A DNA stretch of 64,000 nucleotides from Lampris incognitus (GCF_029633865.1 NC_079224.1:16272890-16336889), one strand, 5' to 3'. Positions 10,979 through 21,196 are shown, counted from the stretch's first letter. Made by a program: numbers and translations. The notes: a model not told the origin generated them from the sequence alone.

Positions 10979-12200
10979 TCAGGTTGCAGGACTTTCAGGG
11001 CTACGCATTTTTACATCGTCGCCATAGCGGCCGAATGCGGAGGAATAGAGCAGGGGCAGTGACGGGGCTGGAAGGAGACGTGAAGTTGATGTGAGTACCA
11101 GGTATGCAGAGGGGACCTTCACTAACAAATACAACAATATCAATCACTAAAACTCTGCGTCCTTTTGTACGGCGTCGGTGTTTCGTTTTGAGGGGATCTC
11201 TGGCGTTTCATTGGCCAAACGCCAGTGCAGTTGTCGTCATCATCACGTGTCGTGCAATTAAACAAAAACGACGGTCTGCGGGATTCGGGATCACGCCACG
11301 CTGCATAAATTCAAGTAAAAGTAATCCATAGTCGGAGAGGACTGATTAGTCAACCAGGTTTATTTCTCATACTACATGGGCAATGCATAATACACAGCCA
11401 TTAAGTGTTTCACTTAACATTCACTACGTGGCCAACACGCGGAACATTCCTGCATGATTAACACCGAACAAGAGATGCTTCCAGTTTACAGCAAGCAACT
11501 GGCACTACATACACAACACAACACAACACAATACTGCACGTAATTTAATCGTCATTTTCCCTTTTGTCCTTCGTTGGCCTCCCATCAGCAGCTCACAGTG
11601 GCCGTTACTTCTGCACATTCTTTGTTGCCATCTTGTGGGTTGATTTGTGCAATACAGTGACAGGAACCTCGTGATGGTGTCGCCAATCGGCTTTGGTAGA
11701 CTTACACATTGAAAAAAACCCCCCCAAAACAAAACAGAGCTTCAAAGATAAAAATGAGTGCCTTTGTTACGCCTATGCTAAAAATGCTCTGCTCTTTATT
11801 TGGGGGAGTGACAGCCGTCTTGCATTCAGCCGCTGTGTTCCTCAACAGTGTTGCAAGCAGCTCGGGTGTGTGTCTGCAGGCCGCTGCTGTACTTTCTGTT
11901 GTTCCCACGTGCCCTTTGTTCCGCAAACAATATAGCACCCGGGCTCGTTTCGAGAAAGGTGACTAAACAATGTGGAGTGGGGTTAGGGCGGAGTGTTGCA
12001 TAACATTATGACCTATACGCCCCAACGGACTTTACGTTGGGTGGGGATGCTGAAAGCTGAAAATACTGCCTCGGGAGTTATCTTGACACACGTGCAACCC
12101 CCCTCTCCTTCCCCCCAGACAAATACACATTACTGGGTTATCAAAAGTGATTGCAGATGTGCAGAATTGTGGGTAAGTGCATTTTATTGAAGTACGAACG
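10979..12200. other. Unassigned, relatively GC-balanced stretch
   Basis: No recognisable protein or repeat. The segment 11000-11330 is richer in CpG than its surroundings and has a donor-like GTGAGT at 11092, so it might hold a noncoding first exon. I have no confirming evidence. Confidence 0.35.
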
Positions 12201-12209
12201 ACATATCAT

Positions 12210-12329
12210 CCACCCATCCATCCATCCATCCATTATCCAAACCTCTTATCCTGCTCAGGGTCGCGGGGATGCTGGAGCCTATCCCAGCAGACATTGGGCG
12301 GCAGGCAACACCTCATAAAACATACCATA
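12210..12329 (-). mobile_element. SINE family 1 tail fragment
   Basis: Only the 3' end of family 1 is present, in minus orientation (CATCCATCCATTATCCAAAC, then GGGTCGCGGGGATGCTGGAG). ACATATCAT at 12201-12209 and 12330-12338 gives a probable 9-bp TSD. The copy is 5'-truncated. Confidence 0.7.
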
Positions 12330-12490
12330 ACATATCATTGCACATCATAAAACATATCATAACAACATACCATCAAACTCAAAAACGGTAGAAAAGCAAA
12401 CAACACGTGTTATTACGTGTTGGTCACCCAGAAGTCCGGTGTAAACTACTAATAAGACACGTTAGCCCCTAAGTAGCGGGTCTGACCCTT

Positions 12491-12565
12491 TAGTCGAGCG
12501 GTTAGTGATGTCGCCTTATGGCGCAGTACACGCCGTGTCGAATCCCGCACCGGGCAAGAAAATAA
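12491..12565 (+). repeat. tRNA-like repeat fragment
   Basis: TAGTCGAGCGGTTAGTGATG resembles a tRNA D-arm/A-box, and GTCGAATCCCGCACC resembles a T-arm/B-box about 30 bases later. The anticodon region (CTTATGGCG) does not make a clean stem-loop and there is no acceptor pairing, so this is more likely a tRNA-derived SINE head than a functional tRNA. Confidence 0.45.
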
Positions 12566-12691
12566 CCGGTTACATTGCTATAGGATCTTTTTTTCCCCAA
12601 ACTTAGAAATATTGTCAGAAGTCCCTGGGATCTCAACCATCAATTCTGCACAGCGGCTGGCTTCAAAAGCCCGCGTTTACGCAGCTACGGC

Positions 12692-13735
12692 CTAGGCAGC
12701 GGTTAACATCCGGGAAGGGACGTTATCCCTTTCCGACCTGGTCTGCCGGGTGTTTTCGCAGCGAAACATACTCAGCAGATGCTTCCGGAAGTTTTTCGAG
12801 AGCATGTAGAGCATAGGGTTCATACAGCAGTGGGAATAGGCCAAAAGCTTGCAAACATCCAAGACCAGGTTAAAAATATGTACTGCATCACAGTCTTGGG
12901 GTACATATATTATCTGGACGACGACCATGATGTTGTAAGGTGCCCAGCAGATAAAGAAAGTCACGACAACGCACAACGCCACCAAAACGGTCCTCTGCTT
13001 CTTTCTAGAAACAGCTAGACAAATGGTCCTAAGGATGGCGGAGTAGCAAAAACTGACGATGACGAACGGGAGGAAGAAGAGAAATGAGATCTTTAGGTAA
13101 TACCGCACGCGAACGTCAGTGCTTCCGGGGTCAACGGCGAAAGCCTCGCAAGTGTAGATAGGCTCCCCGTCTACTTCCACGACCAGCGTCCTGGAGTGGA
13201 CCGCTTCCCTCACGGAGACGGCGACGCTGATGAGCCAAGCGGCTGCGCAGGCCGCCACTGCGCACCACCGTCTTTTCCTGGGCTCGGAGAGCCATTTCCG
13301 CAGAACCACTTTGGTGAAACGATCCAGCGTCATGGCCGTCAGCAGGATGACGCTGCTGTACAAACCGGCCGCGTAAGCCGCGGTCACAAGCTTGCAGGCG
13401 AAGTCCCCAAAGACCCAGTGAGAAAGGTAGTAGGTAGCCCAGAACGGCAGAGTGAGAGTGAAGACCAGATCAGAGAGGGCCAAGTTGAGGACAAACAGGT
13501 TGGTGACTACTTTAAGGTCCTCGTAGCGAACAAGGACACCCAGGAGGATGCCGTTGCCCGTCATGCCGAGGATGAAGATGACAAGGAAGAACGCGGCGCT
13601 GATGGACTCGGTGTTAGGTTTGGCACAAGTGTACTCCAACTCTTCATCGTAGTCGTAGGTGTCGTTCACTGTGTAATTGCAAAAGACTTCACTGACACAA
13701 CTCTCTGCGGAAGGACTCAGCTCCATTTTTAGCAT
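12692..13735 (-). CDS. Chemokine receptor-like class A GPCR
   Basis: Seven-transmembrane receptor of about 347 aa in one coding exon. The N-terminus is acidic and tyrosine-rich (NDTYDYDEELEYTC) with an N-glycosylation site (NYT), as in receptors whose sulfotyrosines bind chemokines. TM1 has GNGILLGVLV, TM2 has NLALSDLVFTLTLPFWA and TM6 has FICWAPYN; TM7 has SHCCMNPMLY, the NPxxY variant of chemokine receptors. The four extracellular cysteines are present: EYTC, DFACK, YTCEA and DCDAV. The intracellular DRY box is DRF and the usual LAIV after it is TKVV, which may alter G-protein coupling. The start is uncertain: ATGs lie at 13735 and 13726 (the latter has the better Kozak context), just downstream of an acceptor-like TTTCCCAG, so a 5'UTR intron is likely. 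Family membership is firm; the exact receptor (CCR- or XCR-type) is not. Confidence 0.88.
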   Translation of the reverse strand: MLKMELSPSAESCVSEVFCNYTVNDTYDYDEELEYTCAKPNTESISAAFFLVIFILGMTGNGILLGVLVRYEDLKVVTNLFVLNLALSDLVFTLTLPFWATYYLSHWVFGDFACKLVTAAYAAGLYSSVILLTAMTLDRFTKVVLRKWLSEPRKRRWCAVAACAAAWLISVAVSVREAVHSRTLVVEVDGEPIYTCEAFAVDPGSTDVRVRYYLKISFLFFLPFVIVSFCYSAILRTICLAVSRKKQRTVLVALCVVVTFFICWAPYNIMVVVQIIYVPQDCDAVHIFNLVLDVCKLLAYSHCCMNPMLYMLSKNFRKHLLSMFRCENTRQTRSERDNVPSRMLTAA

Positions 13736-13752
13736 TTCTGGGAAACATAAGC
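13736..13752 (-). promoter_or_regulatory. Probable splice acceptor in front of the receptor start codon
   Basis: On the minus strand TGCTTATGTTTCCCAG ends two bases before the ATG at 13735. Reading through it would need a non-ATG start, so the coding exon most likely begins here and an upstream 5'UTR exon lies somewhere beyond 13760. Confidence 0.5.
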
Positions 13753-14134
13753 ACAAAATTCAAGTAAAAATTAATAAATAAAAAAAAGAAGTAAGAAGTA
13801 GTTACAAAATATGATAAAGATAAATTCAGACCCCTGTAATGTTGCCACTGTTTATGATTCCTTAGCCAATATATATCGGCTGAGCACATAATGTAATAAT
13901 AATATAATATCCCTTAGCCTCCTACTAACTGAATTAGAGTTAAGCCGTTAAAGTTGTTGGTATGAAAAAACGGTTACATTGTAAGAAGGCTTGGCCACAA
14001 ACTTACCCCAGACAACGCGCTTGCTTACTGTGGCGCTCACAAGATGATGACAGGAGAAAAACTAAAAAGTGCTTCCTCTTTCAGTTTGATTGTGAATGAA
14101 AGTAAAACAAGACCAACCAAAAGTCAGACGAATG

Positions 14135-14396
<262 letters not shown>

Positions 14397-14654
14397 TACT
14401 GCTCAAAAAAATAAAGGGAACACCTAAAAACACAATATAGACCTCGATGAATGAAATATTTCAGCAGAAAATCTTTATTTATTAGACAGAGGAATGTGTT
14501 TAGAGCAAAATAACCTAAGAATGATCAATGGAAATCAAAATCATTAGCCCATTAAGGTCTGGATTCAGAATCATACTCAAAATCAAAGTGGAAAATGAGA
14601 ACATAGGCTGATCCAACTTCTGTGGAAATTCTTCAAGACGATTCAAAATGAGGC

Positions 14655-15680
14655 TCAGTAGTGTGTGTGGCCTCCACGTGCCTGTATGCACTCCCTACAA
14701 CGTCTGGGCATGCTCCTGATGAGACGACGGATGGTCTCCTGAGGGATCTCCTCCCAGACCTGGATCAGGGCATCGGTCAACTCCTGGACAGTCTGTGGTG
14801 CGACATCGCGTTGGCGGATGGTACGAGACATGATGTCCCAGAGGTGCTCGATTGGATTCAGGTCTGGGGAACGTGCAGGCCAGTCCATAGCATCAATGCC
14901 CTCAACATACAGGAACTGCTGACACACTCTGGCCACATGAGGACGAGCATTGTCATGCATGAGCAGGAACCCAGGGCCCACTGCACCAGCATATGGTCTG
15001 ACAATGGGTCTGAGGATCTCATCCCGGTACCTAATGGCAGTCATGGTACCTCTGGCTAGCACGTAGAGGTCTGTGCCGCCCTCCAAGGATATGCCTCCCC
15101 AGACCATCACTGACCCACCGCCAAACCGGTCATGCTGGAGGATGTTGCAGGCAGCAGAACGTTCTCCACAGCGTCTCCAGACTCTCTCACATTTGTCACA
15201 TGTGTTCAGTGTGAACATGCTCTCATCTGTGAAGAGCACAGGGCGCCAATGGCGAATCTGCCAACCAAGATGTTCTCTGGCAAAGGTCAATCGGGCTGCA
15301 CGGTGTTGGGCTGTGAGCACAGGCCCCAATTGTGGACGTCGGGCCCTCATACCATCCTCATGCATTCTGTTTCTCACTGTTTGAGCAGAAACCTGCACAT
15401 TAGTGGCCTGTTGAAGGTCGTTTTGTAGGGCTCCGGCAGTGCTCCTCCTGTTCCTCCTTGCACAAAGGACCAGATAGCGGTCCTGCTGCGGGGTTGTTGT
15501 CCTCCTGCGGCCCCCTCCACGTCTCCTGGTGTACTGGCCTGTCTCCTGGTACCTCCTCCATGCTCTGGACACTGTGCTGGGAGACACATCAAATCTTCTT
15601 GCCACAGCACGCATTGATGTGCCATCCTGGATGAGCTGCACTACCTGAGCAACTTCTGTAGGTTGCAGATACCGCCTCAT
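14655..15680 (-). CDS. Tc1-like transposase, apparently intact
   Basis: 341 aa from an ATG at 15680 to TGA at 14655, no interruptions. The N-terminus holds the paired-like helix-turn-helix DNA-binding region ([28 protein letters not shown]), followed by an Arg-rich GRRRTT hook-like linker and a second HTH-like stretch ([15 protein letters not shown]). The DDE catalytic domain shows the first Asp in LFTDESMF, a glycine-rich [12 protein letters not shown] box, the second Asp in LMHDNARPH and the Glu in [12 protein letters not shown]; the spacing fits the DD34E type. It is the usual Tc1 transposase length. It catalyses cut-and-paste excision and insertion at TA. Start and frame are unambiguous. 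Expression would depend on a host promoter or the element's own 5' region. Confidence 0.95.
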   Translation of the reverse strand: MRRYLQPTEVAQVVQLIQDGTSMRAVARRFDVSPSTVSRAWRRYQETGQYTRRRGGGRRRTTTPQQDRYLVLCARRNRRSTAGALQNDLQQATNVQVSAQTVRNRMHEDGMRARRPQLGPVLTAQHRAARLTFAREHLGWQIRHWRPVLFTDESMFTLNTCDKCERVWRRCGERSAACNILQHDRFGGGSVMVWGGISLEGGTDLYVLARGTMTAIRYRDEILRPIVRPYAGAVGPGFLLMHDNARPHVARVCQQFLYVEGIDAMDWPARSPDLNPIEHLWDIMSRTIRQRDVAPQTVQELTDALIQVWEEIPQETIRRLIRSMPRRCRECIQARGGHTHY

Positions 15681-15809
15681 GCCACCTCTAGTGGTGAGGG
15701 CACTAGCAAAATGAAAAACTAACCAAAGATCGGCCAGAAAAGATGAGGACAGGCAAATGGTCTGTGGCCACCACCTGCAAATCCATTCCTGTTATAGGGG
15801 TTGTCTTGC

Positions 15810-15848
15810 AAATTGTCTAATTTCCACCAGGTGGAAATTAGACAATTT
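15810..15848. repeat. 39-bp perfect palindrome inside the transposon
   Basis: 19-bp arms around a single central A (centre CCACCAGGTGG at about 15829). It lies between the transposase start and the right terminal repeat, where internal transposase-binding or hairpin signals may sit. Confidence 0.9.
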
Positions 15849-15978
15849 ACCAACAGGTGAAATTGATTCACAAATCAGTGTTGCTTCCTAACTGGACAGG
15901 TTGATATCTCAAAAGTGTGATTGACTTGGAGCTACATTGCATTGCTTATGTGTTCCCTTTATTTTTTTGAGCAGTGTA

Positions 15979-16260
15979 CATTCGCACTAGCGCCTTCTCT
16001 GGTAGGTCGAGACGCCTGTTCAGGGGGGGATGTAGCGTGATCCTCCCACACGCTACGTCCCCCTGGCGAAACTTCTCACTGGCAGGTCAAAAGAAGTGGC
16101 TGGCGACTCCACATGTATCGGAGGAAGCATGTGGTAGTCTGCAGCCCTCCCTGGATCGGTAGAGGTGGAGCAGCGACCGGGACGGCACGGAAGAGTGGGG
16201 TAATTGGTCAAGTACAACTGGGGAGAAAAATGGGAGAAAATCCTTAAAAAAATCTAATTT
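15979..16260 (+). mobile_element. SINE family 2, copy 2 (5'-truncated)
   Basis: Begins at CGCACTAGCGCCTTCTCTGG and continues through GTGATCCTCCCACACGCTAC, the AAAGAAGTGGCTGGCGACTC region and the tail GGGGAGAAAAATGGGAG. The tRNA-like head is missing. It abuts the right end of the Tc1 element. Confidence 0.75.
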
Positions 16261-16612
16261 TTTTTAATTACTTTATTAATCCCCCTTGAGGAAATTATAA
16301 CCCATCCTAGCTGTGTAGCTAGGAGCAGTGGGCAACTGCAGTGCAGCACCCGGGGACCAACTCCAGTTCGTCTTGCCATGCCTCGGTCAGGGGCACAGAC
16401 AGGAGTATAAACCCTAACTTACATGTCTTTTTGATGGTGGGGGAAACCGGAGCACCCGGAGAAAACTCACTACAGACACGGGGAGAACATGCAAACGCCA
16501 CACAGAGGACGACCTTGGATGACCCCTAAGGTTGGACAACCCCGGCGTTCGAAACCATGACCTTCTTGTTGTGAAGCGACAGCGCTAATCACTGGGCGAC
16601 TGTGCCGCCCAG
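16261..16612 (-). mobile_element. SINE family 1 subtype II, copy B
   Basis: Minus orientation. The head at the right includes a diverged B-box complement (GTTCGAAACC, near 16547) and ACAGTGC near 16600. From the AAGACATG position onward it carries the alternative tail (complement of CTGTCTGTGCCCC and GGAGTTGGTCCCCGGG), ending in TTACTTTATTAATCCCC at the left. That tail differs completely from subtype I. Confidence 0.75.
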
Positions 16613-16779
16613 AGACCCACACATGGCATAACTGGCCCCTTTTCAAGTTCTGGCTGTAAATCAGCTCCTGAATCCGACAGAACAAAAGATGGTGGCCATA
16701 TTGCCTTCACATTGGGCAGGATGGGGCGATAAACCAGGACAGAAGCAAGTTTTCTTTGATGGCCAGAAAGACCTTTGTG

Positions 16780-17600
16780 ATGTGAGTCCCCCCTGTGTGC
16801 ATGTGTAGTCTGTCCTCTCAGGTCTACACGGTGATGGTGATCACGTGGTTCAGGTCCTGGGCTGTTCTGGTGGCGTCTGGACACTGCTTGGCGTCCTCCT
16901 CATCATATTCTTCATAGAGCTTATAATTCCATTATAATTCTGTTATCCCCTTTCAATGTTGTATTCTGTAAACTGTGTAAACACAACATCCATTGCACGT
17001 TGTCCGTCTTGGGAGAGAGAGATCCCTCCTCTGTTGGTCTCCCTGAGGTTTCTTCCTACTTTTTTTTCTCCCTGTTTAAGGTTTTGTTTAGGGAGTTGTT
17101 CCTTGGGTGGCACGGTGGCCCAGTGGTTAGCACTGTCACCTCGCAGCAAGAAGGTCCTGGGTTCGAACCCCGAGGTTGTCCAACCTTGGGAGTCATCCAA
17201 GGCCGTCCTCTGTGTGGAGTTTGCATGTCCCCCCCTCCCATGTCTGCGGTGGGTTTTCTGCGGGTGCTCCAGTTTCCCCCACCATCAAAAAGAACCATGC
17301 ATGTTAGGGTTTATACTCCTGTCTGTGCCCCTGAGCAAGGCAATGGGAAAAGAATTGGAGTTGGTCCGCGGGCGCAGCATAAAGGTGGCAGCCCAATACT
17401 CCTAGCTACACAGGTCACAGCTATGGTGGGTTGATTTGCAGCACATGAATTTCCCCAAGCAGATTAATAAAATAAACGTAATCTTAATCTTAATCCAGTG
17501 CGAGGATCGAGGGACAGGATGTCGTATTGCTGAATTACACTGAGGCAAATTTGTAATTTGTGATATTGGGCCATACAAACAAAATTGACTTGACTTCTTT
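16780..17600 (+). repeat. LINE 3'-end repeat interrupted by a SINE
   Basis: The segment 16860-17104 (landmarks GGCGTCTGGACACTGCTTGG, TCCCTCCTCTGTTG, CCCTGAGGTTTCTTCC) and the segment 17505-17600 (GGACAGGATGTCGTATTGC, GTGATATTGGGC) are halves of one common fish retroelement 3' end ending in ...AAAATTGACTTGAC. The SINE at 17106-17500 separates them. Confidence 0.6.
17106..17500 (+). mobile_element. SINE family 1 subtype II, copy C
   Basis: Head GGTGGCACGGTGGCCCAGTG, B box GGGTTCGAACCCC, shared body to CCATCAAAAAGAACCATGC, then the alternative tail with GTTTATACTCCTGTCTGTGC, GAATTGGAGTTGGTCC and ATTAATAAAATAAACGTAATC at the 3' end. It is nested in a LINE tail. Confidence 0.8.
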
Positions 17601-18580
17601 TGTTGTGAAACCAGCTCATTAACGGCCGAGTGAGTGTATCCTAGCCCACATTCAGCATCTGCTTTTCCCACAATGCTTGACTAGCTAACCTCGCTAACCC
17701 TCAGCAGTAGTACAGTAGACGTTTCTTTGAAAGAGGTCTCCACTGCACACCCAAACAAGCATGTGGTTTTAAAGAGTAGCAAGAAGTCTTGTCAACGCTT
17801 TAGTGCGGTAAATGGCTGTTGGCTGCTAAAAAACAACAACACTTGAACTCACTGGATGACATCATCGCTGGTCTGCATGCTGATGTGAATATGATGTCAC
17901 ATGGGAGAGAAAGGTGCTGCATGCACAGAGGAAGAGAGAAAAAAAGAAACGCAAATGTTTGCAGGAAATGCACACCGCAATGAGAAACTATTCATGTCTT
18001 TAAAAAGAAACTCTTTATTCCATCAGGCATTCATGGGAGGAAGGGAAACAAAAAGTGACACCAGAATTTTAAGAGACAAAGCAATCAGTGTGATAAATCC
18101 GTTTATTTAATCCCAATATTTATACAGTAAATTGTGTCAACACAAGGTATTATTAGTAGGACATAAATGACAAGCAAAAAAAAGATGAATTAGGCTAAAT
18201 GAATTTAAATTCATTGTCACGTGATACATTATGTTGCACAATATGTGAAAATTGTAAAAAAAGCAAACCTCGTGAATATTTCAGTGTACAGTGTGCTTCA
18301 GAAAGATATGAGTTGAGTAATAGTGTAACCCACGAAATACTGTGAATCATATGAGACAAATTGCCATTGATAAAATGTCAATAAAAATCAGAGGTGAATT
18401 TTCCATTGCCTCACAGAAAAGGCAGGATCATGTGGTTATATCAGAGAGAGTCACCTTAACTAATAGTTTGAGATTAAGTGGGTGTTTGGATAAACTACTG
18501 CATACTACCCATAATGCATGTAAAGACATAAAGTGCTGTTTACACTTGTTCTCGAGAATTCTGCCGACTTGTCCATGCTG
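17601..18580. other. Downstream region and probable 3'UTR of the XCR1-like gene
   Basis: No protein-coding signal. On the minus strand the transcript from the stop at 18581 would run leftward. AATAAA-type signals on that strand (seen as TTTATT on plus) lie at 18102-18107 and 18014-18019, giving a 3'UTR of roughly 0.5 kb. Choice of site is uncertain. Confidence 0.45.
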
Positions 18581-19717
18581 TCAGTGCTCCTCTCCACCGG
18601 TTGTGGCTATATAGAGATCCCCTCCGCTAGTCAGGGATGTGACGGTGTACCGACTGCTTCTTCTGCGCAGGCTGCTGTTGGTCTGGCCCCAGCGCCGCAG
18701 CAGCAGCTTCTTCAGGTGGTTCTTAAACTTCACCCCAACAAACACGTAAAACACGGGGTTCAGGCAGCAGTGGGAAAACGCAACAAGACGACTGATGTAA
18801 AAGGCATACTCCAGGGGCTTGCTGTCTTCACATCTGCTAGACAAGGTGATTGAATCGACGACCACTGGCTGAGTCACAGACAGGGACTTCAGGAAAATAA
18901 CTATATTGTACGGTGCCCAGCCGACAAGGAAAAAGACAACCAGTGTGAAGATCAGCTTCAAAGATTTGTCTCTCCTTCTCCGGGCTGTAGGGCGCAGTAG
19001 CTTGTACACTATCTGACTATAGCAAAACCCAAAGACAAAAAAAGTCACCAGAAAGAGAATATTTTGCTGGTAGATTCCCCATGACTTCCAGTACGGGTCT
19101 TTGTAATCGCAATACGTTTGGTCCAGGACTTTTGTGAAGATGAGTGCAGGAGTGGCTGTTACAGAACTACCAGCCCAAATGACCACAGATGCCAGGACAC
19201 TGTAGATGCCTTTAGTGGACATAAAGCTTGTAAGAGGACTCATGACCGCCACATAACGATAAATGGTCATCACGATGAGGAGGACACTGCTGCTGTTGAA
19301 GCCCAAATAGAAGACAAAGGACACGATTTTACAAGCAGCCTCCCCCAGTGTCCATCCATACACATGGTAGTAAGCCCAGAAGGGCAAACCTGCGCTGAAG
19401 ATGAGATCTGATACAGCGAGGTTCAGGATGAAAATGTTGGGCAAGGACTTGAGATTCTCATACTTGGTCAGAATCACCATGACCAGAATGTTGCCAAACA
19501 GACAGAAGAAGACTACAAGTGAGAAGAACACCGAGGTCAAGACTGCTCCAAGTTTGACTATGCTGGCCTTGTCACACAGTTCATTGCCATAGTCATCCTC
19601 TTCCATATAATCATAAATAGGAAAACTAACACTAGATTCATATCCATAACCATAAGTGGTGTAATCTGCTATTGTATTATTGGTTGTTTTCTTGAGGACA
19701 TTTGCAGTCGTCAGCAT
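18581..19717 (-). CDS. xcr1: XCR1-like chemokine receptor
   Basis: 378 aa from the ATG at 19717 to TGA at 18581. The N-terminus has several tyrosines in acidic context (YDYMEEDDYGNELCDK) and an N-glycosylation site (NNT). TM2 has NLAVSDLIFSAGLPFWAYY; the TM3 end has VMTIYRYVAVM; ECL2 has a Cys (TYCDYKD); TM6 has LVGWAPYN; TM7 has SHCCLNPVFYVFVGVKFKNH. The C-terminal NPVFYVFVGVKF block and the non-canonical DRY position (YRY here, HRY in human XCR1) point to XCR1, the lymphotactin receptor, over CCR types. The adjacency to fyco1 supports this. An upstream in-frame GTG has no ATG before it, so 19717 is the first plausible start. Fish have several xcr1-like paralogues and I cannot say which this is. 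Confidence 0.85.
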   Translation of the reverse strand: MLTTANVLKKTTNNTIADYTTYGYGYESSVSFPIYDYMEEDDYGNELCDKASIVKLGAVLTSVFFSLVVFFCLFGNILVMVILTKYENLKSLPNIFILNLAVSDLIFSAGLPFWAYYHVYGWTLGEAACKIVSFVFYLGFNSSSVLLIVMTIYRYVAVMSPLTSFMSTKGIYSVLASVVIWAGSSVTATPALIFTKVLDQTYCDYKDPYWKSWGIYQQNILFLVTFFVFGFCYSQIVYKLLRPTARRRRDKSLKLIFTLVVFFLVGWAPYNIVIFLKSLSVTQPVVVDSITLSSRCEDSKPLEYAFYISRLVAFSHCCLNPVFYVFVGVKFKNHLKKLLLRRWGQTNSSLRRRSSRYTVTSLTSGGDLYIATTGGEEH

Positions 19718-19949
19718 GTTTAGTTCACCTGCTGCAGCCGTTTCCACCGGGGAGGAAACCAGGAGTACTGTTAAAAATATCGCTGTGTGAGGGATGAGAA
19801 AACAGGTCAGGGTACAGTGGTTTTAAAATGCTGTGCATAGAGTAAAACTCGCATTGCTGACACATTTCATCGTTAACATTTGTTTTGAAGTATCTCTCTC
19901 TCTTCAAGTGAGAGGTCAAATCATAAAGGATTTAAGATAAGCGACATAC

Positions 19950-19997
19950 CTGTGCACGGCTTGCGAAGGCAACGGTAGACATTTAACACTAAAATCA
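19950..19997 (-). other. xcr1: Probable 5'UTR exon end of the XCR1-like gene
   Basis: The minus strand reads GCACAG/GTATGT, a strong donor with the exon ending at 19950. An acceptor TTTTAACAG precedes 19767. The resulting 182-bp intron leaves about 50 bases of 5'UTR before the ATG. An ATG in this exon (19983) would open a short upstream frame that stops before the main start, a possible uORF. Confidence 0.45.
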
Positions 19998-20249
19998 GAG
20001 AAGGGTCTGCTAGGATGTATTCCTTAATAAGTGACCACAAAGGTGAAGAGAGACCAACCTCAATCTCACAATCGCACTCTCATGCGTCACAGATGTTTTT
20101 CCTTCCTTTTTCATTTCCCATTATATGGCTGTGGTTCTACAAGTTATCTGAAAAGACTGGTTTAATTTCAGCTGAAATTCGTGATTGTTTTTGAATATTT
20201 ATAAAAACAATGCATTATCCGTATTGCTGTATACAACAAGGTCACATAA

Positions 20250-20273
20250 ACACACACACACACACACACATAA

Positions 20274-20320
<47 letters not shown>
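20250..20320. repeat. (CA)n microsatellite
   Basis: CA tract with one TAAT interruption near 20271. Confidence 0.95.
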
Positions 20321-20325
<5 letters not shown>

Positions 20326-21196
20326 CTTAGTAATCCACGTCACATATTTTGGCATAGCAGCTCATTGGCTGATACACTTGGGTGACGGGAGACGACTTTT
20401 ATTCCTGTTTCTTTGCGAAACAAAAATAACGTCATCATCATCAGCACCAACATAATCAACAACAACAACAACAGCCATAATCATAAAAGATAATAACAGT
20501 AATGTGTTTTGAAATGACAAATCGTTTCGTAAATTTCGAAACAGCCATGTTAAAGTTTAGTGAATCAAATCTGTGTTGAAGTGACGAGTACAAAAGGACG
20601 AGTGGACGTCCACGGCCATTACCTCAGTGGCCCTTTATTTATATAGCAGTTATTCACCTAGTGTGCCTCAACCAAACTAGGATTTGGGGTCGTTGGAAGC
20701 ATGTCGTGATTTCACCGTTCAGACTGTCAATCATTAATCTGTCCCGCCCACAAGATAGCAGGTTTTTTCTGCAGTATTACTAACTGGGCAGTCGGAAAAC
20801 ATTTTGCACATCAAGTACGTCAATATTTTATTCGTTTATTTTAATCCAGAGGCGTATCTCATTGAAATGTTAACCAAGATGTAATACTTTGTGTCGGTGA
20901 GGGACTAAGATTATAAACGAAGTTCGGCAGTGTTAACGGTAGTTTATGACTGCGAACAGGTGCATGCTGTAACTAGCATTGCGATCGTAAGCTCTCCCGA
21001 GTCGCCAACGCAGAAATCGGTGTTTATTTGTCGCGTTGTGTCGTGAAATACATACTGGTTGACGTCTAAATAAAAACAAGTCTACTTCCCTGCTTTAACG
21101 GTGACAGATGCCAATAAATTGCTTCCGACGTCAGCGGGAATTCCCAGGGCAAGGCTATGAGCAGTTGAGTGGATCCGATATACTTTGTGTCAAAAC

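Larger units (their letters stand above)
14397..15976 (-). mobile_element. Intact Tc1-type DNA transposon
   Basis: A 1580-bp element flanked by TA duplications (14395-14396 and 15977-15978). Its terminal inverted repeats read CTGCTCAAAAAAATAAAGGG on the left and the complement on the right, differing by one base near the tip (TACTG versus CACTG). It contains one uninterrupted transposase gene on the minus strand. Short inverted repeats, the TA target and an ORF of this size are diagnostic of the Tc1/mariner superfamily. Lack of decay suggests a recent insertion. Confidence 0.95.

Noticed and set aside
13196-13732. 178-codon plus-strand frame opposite the first receptor
   Set aside because: Shadow of the receptor gene, with no family resemblance.
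13736-13756. N-terminal extension of the chemokine receptor at 12.7-13.7 kb
   Set aside because: It would need a TTG start and reads through a splice-acceptor-like sequence; the first ATG is at 13735.
14661-15430. Plus-strand frames inside the Tc1 element
   Set aside because: Antisense shadows of the transposase gene.
19718-19747. N-terminal extension of the XCR1-like receptor
   Set aside because: It begins with GTG, not ATG; the first in-frame ATG is at 19717.
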